DNA of 64,000 bases, taken from NCBI GenBank assembly GCA_029379385.1, contig CM055617.1, forward strand, positions 2,542,001-2,606,000, given 5' to 3'. The notes under the pieces were generated by a model. That model had not been told where the DNA came from, did not search any database, and saw only the letters and a program-made list of their open reading frames with translations. The DNA is from Quillaja saponaria (Eukaryota > Streptophyta > Magnoliopsida > Fabales > Quillajaceae). This document shows, one piece after another, positions 42,619-53,830 of the stretch. Position 1 is the stretch's first letter. Each line of letters starts with the position of its first letter. The position numbers and the translations under genes are program-made.

Positions 42619-43359
42619 TAAAAGAATTGCTAGTCTTCTATAAAATATATATTTTTTAATTTTAAAACATATACCTTAATTTTAAACTATATATAATATT
42701 AATATATTTGTCTCAAATATGATTCATGTCATCTTATATTAAATTAATTTGGATAAAAAATGATAATATATATGAATCATTTCTGATTAATTTTGAAACT
42801 AAGAGTCCTTGATTTTAAGTTTTTACTCTACAAGAATTAAAATATATTCTAGTATAAACTAAAGAGATGAAAAATATTATTTAACCATAAAAATATATTT
42901 TTTCACTAGAATATGTATTATTTTCGTTAATTCTAAATTCTTTATCTAATTTACTGGAATATTTATAAAGTAATAATAAATCTTGTTTAATAATATAATA
43001 TTTATCCAATCATAAAAAATATGAACTGTCCTAAGTGGATTTGGATACTATACTAACCAATAAAATAGTTGAACTATCCTAAATTAACTCGGATACTATT
43101 CTGACCACTAAATTATGTATATATGATAGTGTTAGTTTTCTTTTGTCCAAGATTAAATAAGTGCAATCCCTATGACAATAAGTCATCATCCAGCCATGCA
43201 TGTGACATGTAAAAGGCATGCTATGTCTACAAATTTTGATAATTGCAGTGTCTAAAGGGGAGCAAAAATAGTAAGACAATATATATATAATGAACCAATT
43301 ACATGATAATATTCTTTGAAAGAAACCATTCAATTTTATTTTGCCGTACAAGTGTTGCT

Positions 43360-43501
43360 TTGTCTAATACAACCATGCATGTAAAGTGGCCCCCTAATTA
43401 ATTTTTGGTTTGACACGTTTGCCTTTTGTTTTGTCTAATACAACCATGCATGTAAAGTCGCCCTCTAATTAATTTTTGGTTTGCCACGTTTGCCTTTTGT
43501 T
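43360..43501. repeat. Two-copy tandem repeat, period 71 bp
   Basis: The block TTGTCTAATACAACCATGCATGTAAAGT...AATTAATTTTTGGTTTG(A/C)CACGTTTGCCTTTTG occurs at 43360 and 43431 with few differences. The counterpart in unit B near 55843 has a single copy of the start, so the duplication happened after the units separated. Confidence 0.85.
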
Positions 43502-44264
43502 TGATAACTACTTGTCATAGTTATGTGTGTTTTAACTCTGCTCAACTAAGTTAAATCTAAAATTTAAACTAATTAAATCAGTTATACAAATTTTTTTTTT
43601 CTATTCATAATATTTGATAATACTTAAAATAGTCATATTCTTTTAGATAATTACCTTTTATAAGAGACTTATTAAAGTTATTATATAATTTCACAACAAC
43701 TAACGAAGACGATGATTTAAATTGTTAAAACATGTTTATTCTGTCTTTGAAGCTACTATATAATAATACATTAGTCAGTGATTTAATTACACAACGACTA
43801 ATGAAGACTTAGTGGAGCTATTATATGATTACACAATGTCTCTTCTTATGAATCTTCTGTCCCTAACTAATAAATATAAGATTTGATATTTAAGTTATTG
43901 GCGGCAATACCATGTAAGTGATATTAGTTATTGTAAAATTGCCAAAGAAACATATTCATCTTTTAAATTTAGCAGTTAGGTGCGTCGATATAAATTATCT
44001 TGTATTTGGACTAATTACTTCCCAGATTAAATTAAAAACATGACAACATCATAACTAAGAGATTTATAATACTAATGATTTCCAACATGTTGCCAATTAT
44101 TTTTCAAAGTAAAGAAATCTTGCACTTTATGCTATTCGAAAACTAAAAGTTGTATTGTTCATGTACGGGAGGTATATTCATTAATAATTAAAAATTTAAT
44201 CAGGGAGACCACCTTTATGATTAGTTACTAATGAGAAGTCTTTTTTTTTTTTTTTAATATTAGG

Positions 44265-44283
44265 AGTGCTCGAATTCGGCACT
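44265..44283. other. Near-palindrome resembling a cDNA cloning adapter
   Basis: The stretch AGTGCTCGAATTCGGCACT is nearly self-complementary, is preceded by a run of about 16 Ts (44240-44255) and contains GAATTCGGCAC, the start of an EcoRI adapter used in cDNA libraries. Unit B lacks it at the matching place (about 56465). It may be a chance palindrome or a trace of contamination or insertion. Confidence 0.35.
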
Positions 44284-46174
44284 AGGAGATGAAATGAGAA
44301 GTACCAATCACTTAAGCTAAACACTTGATGATAATAAAAAGTTATTTTTAAAAGTAGTAGTAGTTTACTTCTATCATATTAATTAGATGCAAATAATAAG
44401 AAAGATTACACTTGATTTTGACAATTACTTTTCTTTATGTGAACACCTTGCAAATAAATAATTAGAAGTACTAATCTTTGATTGATGGATATGAACAATT
44501 ATTTGAGGTTGTTATAGAGGTAACAATTAATGATATACAATTATAGCATTAAATTGTAGTTTCTTGGAGGTAATTTTCATGAAAGACCACCAATTGAAAG
44601 TTAGAATGAGATTTAATTCTTATATAACAAAATTAGTTGAGTAGTATTCAATTTTACAATTTAGAATCATCTCGATTAATTGCACTCACGATCATAATTT
44701 ACAAAAACAAAAAATAAAAGATTTCTCCTTGAACGTACATTCAATTTCAACATGACACTAAAAAAACAAGAAAGAAGCAAAGATCGTGAGCCCTAGTTAG
44801 CAAAGCTGCATTAACTCAAACGCGCATGACAACTTGTATTTAATATTTTATCAGACTTTTGAATGTCATTTGGGTGCGACGGTGGAGGGCCCAGGTTGCA
44901 GCCAACAGTACCAGGGTCGCACCATGGTCCTACCTGGGGGATGTACAAGCTACCTAGCAAAAGATGGTTGGTGAAGGTGACATTGATTTATTGGAAGGAT
45001 CAAAGAGTTTAATATTGGAAAAGATAGGAGGTGAAGGTGACATTATTTTATTTATAATATATAATATGAGGACTGGTTTTCATCTCTTTTATTTGCTGTT
45101 AAGACAAGGGTTGTCCCATCAGTACACTTGGAACTTTATTCTATATTTATAAATATATATCCCACCACTTGTTTTTCTGTCTCTCTAATTTCCTAGTAAT
45201 TAAATGGTGAAGACTTGTTTGTTATATCATATTTGATTTTAGTTTTTCCGACACAAAGATTGCGGCTATCTTTTAGGTTTTGGAATATAGTATTACCGAC
45301 AAGTGGCAGTTTCAATACTCTAATTATATATTGTGAATAATAAATTGGTAAGGTGTTTACTAATAATTGATTATGAGTAAATCGTTTAAATTTGAATAAT
45401 ACAAATTTATATAATATATTATATATTATTATTATCAAATATAGTATAAGATAGAGTTACAACTATATTATCAAATGAGTCTATTACATTACCATTATGA
45501 GTTATTAGCTTACAAATTAACATTCAAGTGTAGACCTATTCTTATTTTAGATTTGTTCAGATGTAATAAAAAATATGAAATCTAAAATTTGAAATATTAT
45601 TCTACAAATTTTAAATATATAATACTGAAATCATAATTAATTATTATAACAAATACAATAAAATTTTCTTATTTAACAGCATACATAAAAAAAAAAAATC
45701 CTAAAAGTAATAGGAGAACCATTACCTTCTTAATTCTGGGCCTTGATGTTGATTCAATATTTGTATTCATTATTTGGAATCTGCAAAACTACAAATATTG
45801 GGCCATTTTGGTTCCAATTCTCGAGACAATGACCATAGTCCCCCTGGTCTCCATAGTCCGTTCTGTTATGTGACTTTAAGCCCATATAAGCCTTTAATTT
45901 TTTTTAAAAGCCCAATATAATTTTTTTCTTTGGGTCCAAGGAAAACTTTAGCACATAATTTAAAATATTTAATTTTATTTTATACACTATCAGTGAACAT
46001 TATTATAATATATTAACATTTTTTTACTACAATTTAAAAAATTAAGGGTGGTGGTTGTTGTTAGTAACATATATCACTTCCTTATTTACTTACAATATAA
46101 AAATTTAGATACATTGAGCGTAACTTAATAATTTTACAATTCAAATTATGATCAATATTATAACTCATTAAGGA

Positions 46175-46936
46175 TGAGTTTGGAATAAATCAATACAAGA
46201 ATTCAATTCAATTTAGTGTAAATTCATTTTTGGTATTTGAAACAAAATAATGAATTGATGAAATTCAATTGAACTATATTATATATAGTGCATTTGGAAC
46301 CTAGAAACAATATAGAATTCATTTCATTTAAAATAAACTCTACACTTTTCATGTTTGTAAGAATGAAATAATGATAAATTTAAATGAAGTTCATTTGAAA
46401 AAATGGAATTCATTTCATTTAAAATGAAATCTCTTATATATTTGGAACAAAAACTATAATTATAGAATTCAATCTAATTATTTTATTTGTAACAAATGAA
46501 AATTTTATTTTAATTTAAGTATTTTATCCACAATACTCTAATTTTTTAAAAAATTAAAATTACAGTTGGACTAAAAATATAAAGATTAGAGATTAATTGT
46601 TGTCCCATGAATAAATTGAAAACAAGTAGTAAAAAATGAAATTGATTAGGTAAGCATATGGGATGAAGTATTGGTGGCAATTCATTGAGTTAACTATGTT
46701 AAAAATGTGTACTTAATTTTAAGGTTAAAATTGTCATTTATGATGGGACAAAATAAAAATCTAACTAAAATGAATTCCACAAAAATAATTCTAACATATT
46801 TGGTGTGGAATTCAAAGTTCGATTAAATGTAAATTTCCAATGAATTTCATTAAAATTTATCATTTCATATGTTACAAACATAAAGAGTGTAGAGGTTCAT
46901 TTCAAATGAAATGAGTTCCACATTTCCAAACCCACT
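46175..46936. mobile_element. Inverted-end element in unit B (MITE-like)
   Basis: The left end (GATGAGTTTGGAATAAAT) and the reverse of the right end (GCAGTGGGTTTGGAAATG) are similar. Internal blocks such as TCATTTCATTT-AAA and CTACACT-TT-ATGTTTGTAA also recur in opposite orientation (46318-46360 against 46870-46915). No transposase was seen. The limits are approximate and no clear target duplication was fixed. Confidence 0.5.
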
Positions 46937-47145
46937 GCAAATAAGTTGAATTTCATTTTGAAGCATTTATTTGAGGTAGGTTGTTACTTTGTCCCATCTT
47001 AATGACCCTTTTAACCTACACGTCTATACGTTTTTAATTTAGATAAATCGATACAGAACCACTAATACTTCATCTCACATGCTCACCTAAATAGTTTCAA
47101 TTTTTTTATTTTCCTTTCAATTTCAAATTGACCATGGAGTAAATC
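46596..47145. repeat. Inverted duplication of unit flank, two arms of about 90 bp
   Basis: The sequence at about 46596-46685 (containing AGGTAAGCATATGGGATGAAGTATTGGTGG) is, in reverse orientation, about 80% like 47045-47145 (reverse strand AGGTGAGCATGTGAGATGAAGTATTAGTGG). The right arm has a direct counterpart in unit C near 58835-58920, so it is the original; the left arm lies inside the inverted-end element. The transcript could fold into a long hairpin. Confidence 0.6.
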
Positions 47146-48509
47146 GCATCAAAATAACTGTATCTTTAAGCACATAAAAAAAAAAAATCCTAATTTTTAT
47201 CAATTTGTGTCAATGTTATAGTGTCTACTCTAAATAATTGTTAAAAAATATTTTAATAATTCATATTAGCAATACATTCAATGCTGAATAAATTTATCTC
47301 TCCATTTTTATCGTTTCTCTTTCTCCTCAAGTCATCATCACTCTCATTCCTTCTCTTCAAACCAACCGCCAACATCTTTCTCCAATTACCATTGTCCTTG
47401 TCCTTCTTACTCTTCGACTTATTTGGTTGGATCTCATGAATCATGTGGTTTTGTCACTAATTTGAAGACATGCTATTATGTACCCGACGATATTACCAGC
47501 GAATTAATACATATTTTTATTCAAAATCATTTCAAAAATAATTTATTGGCCATTTTTTAAGATCTTTCTATAAATAGGAAATTTGTATTATTTATTATGA
47601 TTTTTAATTATTATTTTAGTATTATTTAACATAATTTTTTTTTTTGGAATTCGAAAACATATTTATTATGGTTTAATAAGTGTCATAGCTTTAAGACATT
47701 GTTAAAAAATTCTTTTCAACAAAGATAATAATCGTGCGTAATGATAAGCTAAGTGGACATTGTTAACTCTTAATACTAATCAATTAATATTAAGATGAAT
47801 GACATACACTTATAAATATTATTAAGTTTCACTAACAATGATGTGAGATTTAGAGTTTGACATCTGAAAAAAAAATAAAAAAAATTCTATATATTAGAAT
47901 GCTTCAATCGACAATTATCACGTGGTGCCAAAGCTCTCATCTTCTTCTGAATTGTACTTTGACTAAATTACAACCCACCCAACTTCCCCCATTGCACATA
48001 ATATAACCACTGCATGGGCAACGTGCGTTGGCTACAATAAATACACAGTACCACATTCATTTTGATTGATTTATATAGAAAGCTCTTTCATGAAGGCACT
48101 GCATGGAGTTTAATCTCTATCCTGTCTATCCCTATCTGGAAAAAGAAAAAAAAAGAGTTTGCAGATGGAGACGAAAGTATAAATGCCTTCTTAGTCACCG
48201 AAATGCATGCATGTGAAGATGTAAGATTTACTTTAATATGTGTGGCACATTTTTTTTCTTTCCTGATGATTATCCATGTTGAAGTAATTAATTATTTTGA
48301 AACTCCGTCAAAAGATTTTATTAGTTGAATATCAATCGGTATATTCTTTATCATTACTAAAAAAAGTTAAATGATGAATCAATTCTATCATGATTGTTCG
48401 TAGGTTTAACTTGCCGTTGTCCCAAGTTTGAAGGTTGCGATTAGAAGTATAAAATTGATCTCAACTAAGTTATAGTTTCAAATTTTAATTGAGTTGAGTT
48501 GAGTTAAAT

Positions 48510-48815
48510 TAAAAATTGGTTAAATTCATCCTTATAATTTGCACTAAAATTCACTTTAGTTCTTATAGTTTAAAAAGTTGAAATAGATAACTTATAATTT
48601 CAAAATCGAGTTAATATAGTACATGTTGTCATTTTGTGTCTAAATTAACTTAATAGAAAATGTGTGGATGATAGATGACAGCATGGACTCTATGTGCTCG
48701 ATTTTAAAACTATAAATTCCTGAGTTTAGCTTTATAAATTATAAGGATTAAAATGTATTTAAGTGTAAACTATAGAGCTAAAAAGTATAATTTAGCATAA
48801 AAATTTTGGATCAAA
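48510..48815. mobile_element. MITE-like element shared by units B and C (copy in B)
   Basis: Inverted ends are visible: TTAAATTCATCCTTATAATTTGCACTAAA at the left, and ATTATAAGGATTAAAATGTATTTAAGTGTAAA towards the right. About 300 bp long and AT-rich. A homologous copy lies at about 59685-59975 in unit C. At the matching place in unit A (about 33440-33480) it is absent. The boundaries are approximate. Confidence 0.55.
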
Positions 48816-49308
48816 ATAATAAGAGTCAAAGACACTATGGTCTTGTATAAAATGGTTTAGTGCTACACAGTTAGTGTGAACTAGTTGACTACTGGTTAGG
48901 AAAAAAAAAAAAAAAAAGCAAAAATTTTGACCAAGTATTCAGATTAAAGTATGAGTGTACTTCCTTGCTGGAATGAGTGTTCCTATGTCCAAAATTATAA
49001 TTGGATGTGATTAATTATTTAAAATTAAATATCAAAAGTATAAAAATAATTGATATTGCTACACTTGTTAAGAAAGACAATTATAGTTAGAAAAACAAAA
49101 AGAATGAAGAAATTAGAAGTGTTTACAATTATTGGATGTGTCTAATTATTTAATAAAAATTAAAAAATAATTGGTATTGTACACATGCTAAGAGAGCAAT
49201 TATAGTTAGTCAAAAAGAGAAATTAGAAGCGTGAAGGTGTCAAATTAAAGCTCCTAGCATCATATTGCTCTATGTGATTTCAATGATATTTGACATTAAA
49301 TTGTTTTA

Positions 49309-49956
49309 GGGTGTGTTTGGATGTAATGAATTTGAATTATAATTATTTTAGTTTGGCTTACACGTTAGAATTGAAATTTTCTACTCAATTTCAAGGAAAT
49401 GAGAAATAATTATAAAATAGAATCTTCAATTCTTATGGATAGACCATAAAATATATAATTTTAAATAAATGTTATATTATGCCAACTATTTATGACAACA
49501 CATTAAGTTGTACTGTCATCCACCACCCTCATGCACCACACCAGCTGCTAGTCATCCACCACCACCCTTAGTAGCATTTATTACCACCATTGACCCGTCT
49601 AGACTTGTTAAAAATGATAAAACGTGATCACCATCGAGATATGTCAGACACAATAAGAATCACCGTCGCAACTTACAAAAAATGACTACAACAACTACCA
49701 TTAAACTTGTCAAAGACAATGACAATCATTGTTGAGAGATGCCAATAAACACAATTCGGAATTCCTTAAAACAATAATAACCACCGTTAGAATCGTCATA
49801 AATGACCACCAACTAGTTTAAATACAATTTTAATTACAATTTTTTATGTGATCCAATTTTCTAAATTATAATTTTATATATCCAATTCCAATTTCAATTA
49901 TAATATAACTAAAATTAACTTTACAATTTCACTTTCATTCTCATTTCAATGCATCC
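49309..49956. mobile_element. GGGTGTGTTTGG-ended element with CCACCA-rich core (copy in B)
   Basis: The left end GGGTGTGTTTGGATGTAATG and the right end CATTTCAATGCATCCTAAA form imperfect inverted termini of a kind common in plant hAT-like miniature elements. The middle has an imperfect (CCACCA/ACAACC)-rich stretch at about 49515-49800. The homologue in unit C is at about 60908-61705, and unit A lacks it. No transposase is visible. Confidence 0.55.
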
Positions 49957-50896
49957 TAAATTTTTTTGTTTTTCTGATCATGATTGCCTTTCATAACTTT
50001 TTTATAATCAATGTCAATTGTTTTTTACATTTAGTTTTACTTAATTAGACATAAGCCACCCTATAAATATAATGAAAGATAAAAAATTAGTCAATTACTA
50101 GGTTAATTTATTTCATCAAATATTTATATATATAATTTCCAAAAATGAATTTATTATTAAATACTAGCTATTGAAAAACGTGCGTATATAGACAGATGCG
50201 AACATTCAAATGTTAATCAATTTAGAAGTAAGCTGTCGTGTACCAAAGAATACGAGAAAATAAAAACCCACCCCACCACCCATCACGCGTTGCTTTGATT
50301 TTTTTGTTTTTTGTTTTGTTTTGACGAGAATAGATATTTTATGTGTTACAATCTCACAGTTTTTATGTTAGTAAATATATCCAATAAATAGTCCTCCCAA
50401 CAACTTTCAAAATCATAAGCCAATAAATGAGAATGGCAAAATTTATATGATAAAACAGTATAAATTCAAGCGATTTATCAGCTACTAGAAATTTTCATTT
50501 AAATAGTTAAAATTTATGAAAATTTACATGTTAGTATAATTATTAACAATTTTGATGAATACTAAATATATTAAATTTATGTATGAATAGATTTACTAAT
50601 GAAATCTTAGTTTAATTGACAAAAAGCTAGAGCTACGAGTCCCAAATCTTTTTGATTTGTTTATGTTGTGGTTTTGAAGTTTTACAGCATGGACAACAGA
50701 AAGGGGAGAGATAATTTGTACAATATACTCTGTTTCTTTAAAATTTTAATACTAGTTCTAATTGTCAATTTTGTCATTTTAATTAGTTATGTAATATTAA
50801 AAAATACAAAACTTTGGATCGGAATGTCCGTCTTACCCAAAAAAATTCAAGCATTTTATTTCTGTGCTCTCCCCTGTACCGTCATGATCTTCTTCT

Positions 50897-50906
50897 TTAT
50901 ATAAAG
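50897..50906 (+). promoter_or_regulatory. TATA box of bHLH copy 2
   Basis: TTATATAAAG lies about 135 bp upstream of the copy 2 ATG. The surrounding block (ATTCAAGCATTTTATTTCTG, then GATCTTCTTCTTTATATAAAGACTTGAC and GTCTCACAGACTTACTTT) is nearly the same in copy 3. This places the start site in a shared region. Confidence 0.7.
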
Positions 50907-51034
50907 ACTTGACGTTTTAGTAGTGTCTCACAGACTTACTTTTCTGGACTGCTCTCTGTCGCTGCCTTCTAGTATCACACCACTCTCTTCTATCACTTTT
51001 CTTGTTGATTAACTTCTCCATATTTTCAAATCCC

Positions 51035-52981
51035 ATGGAATCTTTTTCATACCAAAACCATTCTTCTCTTCTTGACTCTGTTTTGCCCAACACTGCCATT
51101 AAGGTCTCTGCCCTCATGAAGGAAATGAATCATACAGTATGCACCAATCCTTGCTCTCAATTATGTCAGTCTCTTCGGGAGACTTCCATTGATGTTAAAA
51201 GTAATGAAACTAGCTGTCTTGATAATAATGAGCCCTCAGTTAATAATGATCCCTCAGTAACCAGAAAACAGAGTACAGAGACCTCAACAATGGTTGATAA
51301 GCTTGAAACTGGTGAGCAGGTCACCCAGAAGGTGAATCCTCAGGAGAAAAAGAGGAAAACCAGAAATGGGTCATCCTTGAATTCTGCCCAATCTAAGGTT
51401 AAACATTTTAAATCAGAGCTGTAATAGATTTTATTCTTGTGGGTTGTTTTTACTTTTTTTTTTTTCAAGATATTGTTCATGATTTTATGATTTTCCTTTT
51501 TTTTTATTTTATATATATATATATAATTAGGTTGCAACAGAAGGAAGAAGCAAGAAGCAACAGAGAAGCAATGGTGCAGTACTGAAAGAAGAGAAGAAGA
51601 AGAACAACGAAGCAGATAAGAAAGATCAAAAGAAAAATCTCCAAGAGCCTCCAACTGGCTACGTTCATGTGAGGGCAAGGAGCGGTCAAGCAACTGACAA
51701 ACACAGCCTTGCAGAAAGGGTACCTACTAACCATTCAATCTCAAACACATTGGAATTCAGGGTCCCCTAGCTAGGCCATGTCACCCTATCATTTTTTTAT
51801 TTACCCAATTTTATTCTTCCAAAACAATTTTTTACTATTTTTATTTTTTTGCTCAAAGCCCATTTAATTCATTGATTGAGTAATATAAATTTATATAACA
51901 TGTTCAAAAATTATTAGGTATATAGTGATATCTATATTATCATTTGAATAATATAATTTTATATCATCATATTATTATCAAATAGTCATTATATATGATT
52001 CATTTGTATGATTTTATACTATTATTTCGTTATTATAAAATTACAACAAATGAACTCTAAATTGTCTACAACTTCATGTTACATTCTAAATATTCTCTTT
52101 GATGAGTTTCAGGTAAGAAGAGAAAAAATACGAGAGAAGATGAACATGTTGCAGATATTAGTTCCAGGCTGTGAAAAGGTATAAAGTTTTGTCTACAGTT
52201 TGTCCATTCTTAAGTTTTCACCTTCAGGAGAAGTACTAGGTTTTTTTTAATGACAGCTTCATGTGGTTAATTTGGCTTATATTAGGTAACTGGAAAGGCC
52301 CTCCTATTGGAAGAAATAATCAATTATGTTGAGTCCCTACAGAATCAAGTAGAGGTAAGGCTTATTCTTCATACTGTAAATTATAAAGGGTTTTTAATTA
52401 TGTTGTTTCATATACTGAAATCTTTTTGGACGAGAGAAATAATTTATGTAGAGTCACTCTACAATGTTGAGATGGGTTTCGTGCACGAAACACCATCTTG
52501 TTTATTGGCTCAATATGTGGATTAATGAGGTTATATTTTTGATTTATTTTGCAGTTCCTCTCAATGAAACTTGCTTCAGTGAATCCCATGTTTTATGACT
52601 CTACAATGGACCTAGATATTCAGAAAATGAATAGCATGCCATCACCCTTGCTATCTCTGCCGCTATGCAGCCCCCTTGAGCCCAAAGGTTTGACTGATGC
52701 CACACCCAACACCACCACTTCCTCCACTAATCCTGCAAGTGACTATATTCCTGATCTTCTAGACAATACAACTTCAATTTTACTTCAAGGGCAGAGCTCA
52801 AATTTAATCTTTGAGGTATATATCCAAAATGACCAGATTAATATATTTTGGACATGTTGGAAGATGTACTTTCCTTTTCTCTAATTCTAACAAGTGAAAA
52901 ACACATCATTTTCAGATTGGTGGTAGTCTATTCTGGGAGGTGGAAGATCAAATACAAAATTTTCTCAATCCATATTATTAG
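51035..52981 (+). CDS. bHLH137: bHLH137-like transcription factor, copy 2
   Basis: Second member of the tandem bHLH array, with the same exon plan as copy 1: 51035-51397, 51531-51719, 52113-52178, 52286-52354, 52555-52815 and 52916-52981, giving 1014 nt and 337 residues. The start is the ATG opening MESFSYQNHSSLLDSVLP; an in-frame ATG 11 codons upstream is not shared with the other copies. The domain keeps HSLAERVRR, then EKMNMLQILVPGCEK, GKALLLEEIINYVESLQ and [16 protein letters not shown]. It carries Ser where the family has Arg in the lead-in to the basic region (RARSGQATDKHS against [12 protein letters not shown]). The linker before the domain is longer than in copy 1. Intact splice sites and frame argue for a working gene. 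Confidence 0.93.
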
Positions 52982-53255
52982 AGGGCTACCCTACCAACCT
53001 ATTGTAAGCCTCAATTCCTGCCTCATAGAAAGAAAGGAAAAAAAAGAAAATTGAACTTTAAAATTCACCCATTTATTGACTCTTTTTTTTCTTTCTATGA
53101 ATTATTTTTTGTCTGATTCTTTTCTAATATATAGGTAAGGAAATTCAAACAATGTGCCTCTTTATATCAGTATCGGATGCAATATTGGTGGGAGTAAATT
53201 GGTTCCAAGTTCAACAGATAAAGCTGGCTTTTGAACATGAAGAAAATGAGGACAT

Positions 53256-53359
53256 TGTTTCTGGTCAACCAAACAAGACCATATATCTCTCTTAGATACA
53301 CTGTTTCTGGTCAACCAAACAAGACCATATATCTCTCTTAGATACACTGTTTCTGGTCT
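53256..53359. repeat. Tandem repeat, period 46 bp, about 2.2 copies
   Basis: TGTTTCTGGTCAACCAAACAAGACCATATATCTCTCTTAGATACAC-type units start at 53256, 53302 and 53348, essentially identical. It lies just past the 3' end of bHLH copy 2, probably in or near the 3' UTR, and is not present after copy 1. Confidence 0.9.
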
Positions 53360-53624
53360 TTTCTTAATTTTTGAGTTTGACTTTCCAATTAAATAAGCTG
53401 TATATTGTTATGTATGCAGATATTCCAGTAGATATTAGTGTATGAATTATTATGGAATTTTAATTATTAAGTTAATTGCCATTGTAATATGTAAGGAATC
53501 TTTGGAGCAGTTGTTCTGTTATTACAGTTATTTTTACCCTTGTTGTTAATGAGTGGTGTTGAAATGAGGACTAGAAACTAGTTATTTTATGTTATTTATT
53601 TTAGAGGTCTAAGTGTGACACTGG

Positions 53625-53830
53625 GTCAACTTATGTGCACCTAGCAATTAATTTTTCGGTTTGGTCAATTATAAGCCACATTGGGATTAAAAAAATTTAT
53701 GAAGGTTTTACTTCTCACTAGGCCCCACGAGCTAATCCCTTAAAGAGATTTGAATCCAGGAACTCGATAAATATAGTGCACTTTAATTTCTTAACCAACA
53801 TGCTAACCCTTTTAGGTGAAACTAGTTACG
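53625..53830. repeat. Dispersed plant repeat (tRNA-like or SINE-like motif)
   Basis: The sequence contains GCCACATTGGG, GATTTGAATCCAGGAACTC and TTCTTAACCAACATGCTAACCCTTTTAGG. This order is familiar from dispersed repeats in many plant genomes. Unit A lacks it at the matching site after copy 1 (about 38160). I cannot name the family. Confidence 0.35.

Larger units (their letters stand above)
37634..51034. other. Gene-poor DNA: rest of tandem unit A and start of unit B
   Basis: No gene is supported in 13.4 kb. Unit A sequence from 37640 to about 45750 matches, in order, 52990 to about 57900 after copy 2. For example, the CAGACAGTCCAGTCCCATCTCTTCT block at 39517 matches 55333, and the GCAAAAATAGTAAG block at 43261 matches 55754. 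The larger size of unit A comes mainly from about 3.3 kb of extra DNA between about 39640 and 43060. Unit B starts near 45790. Elements within are listed separately. Confidence 0.65.
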
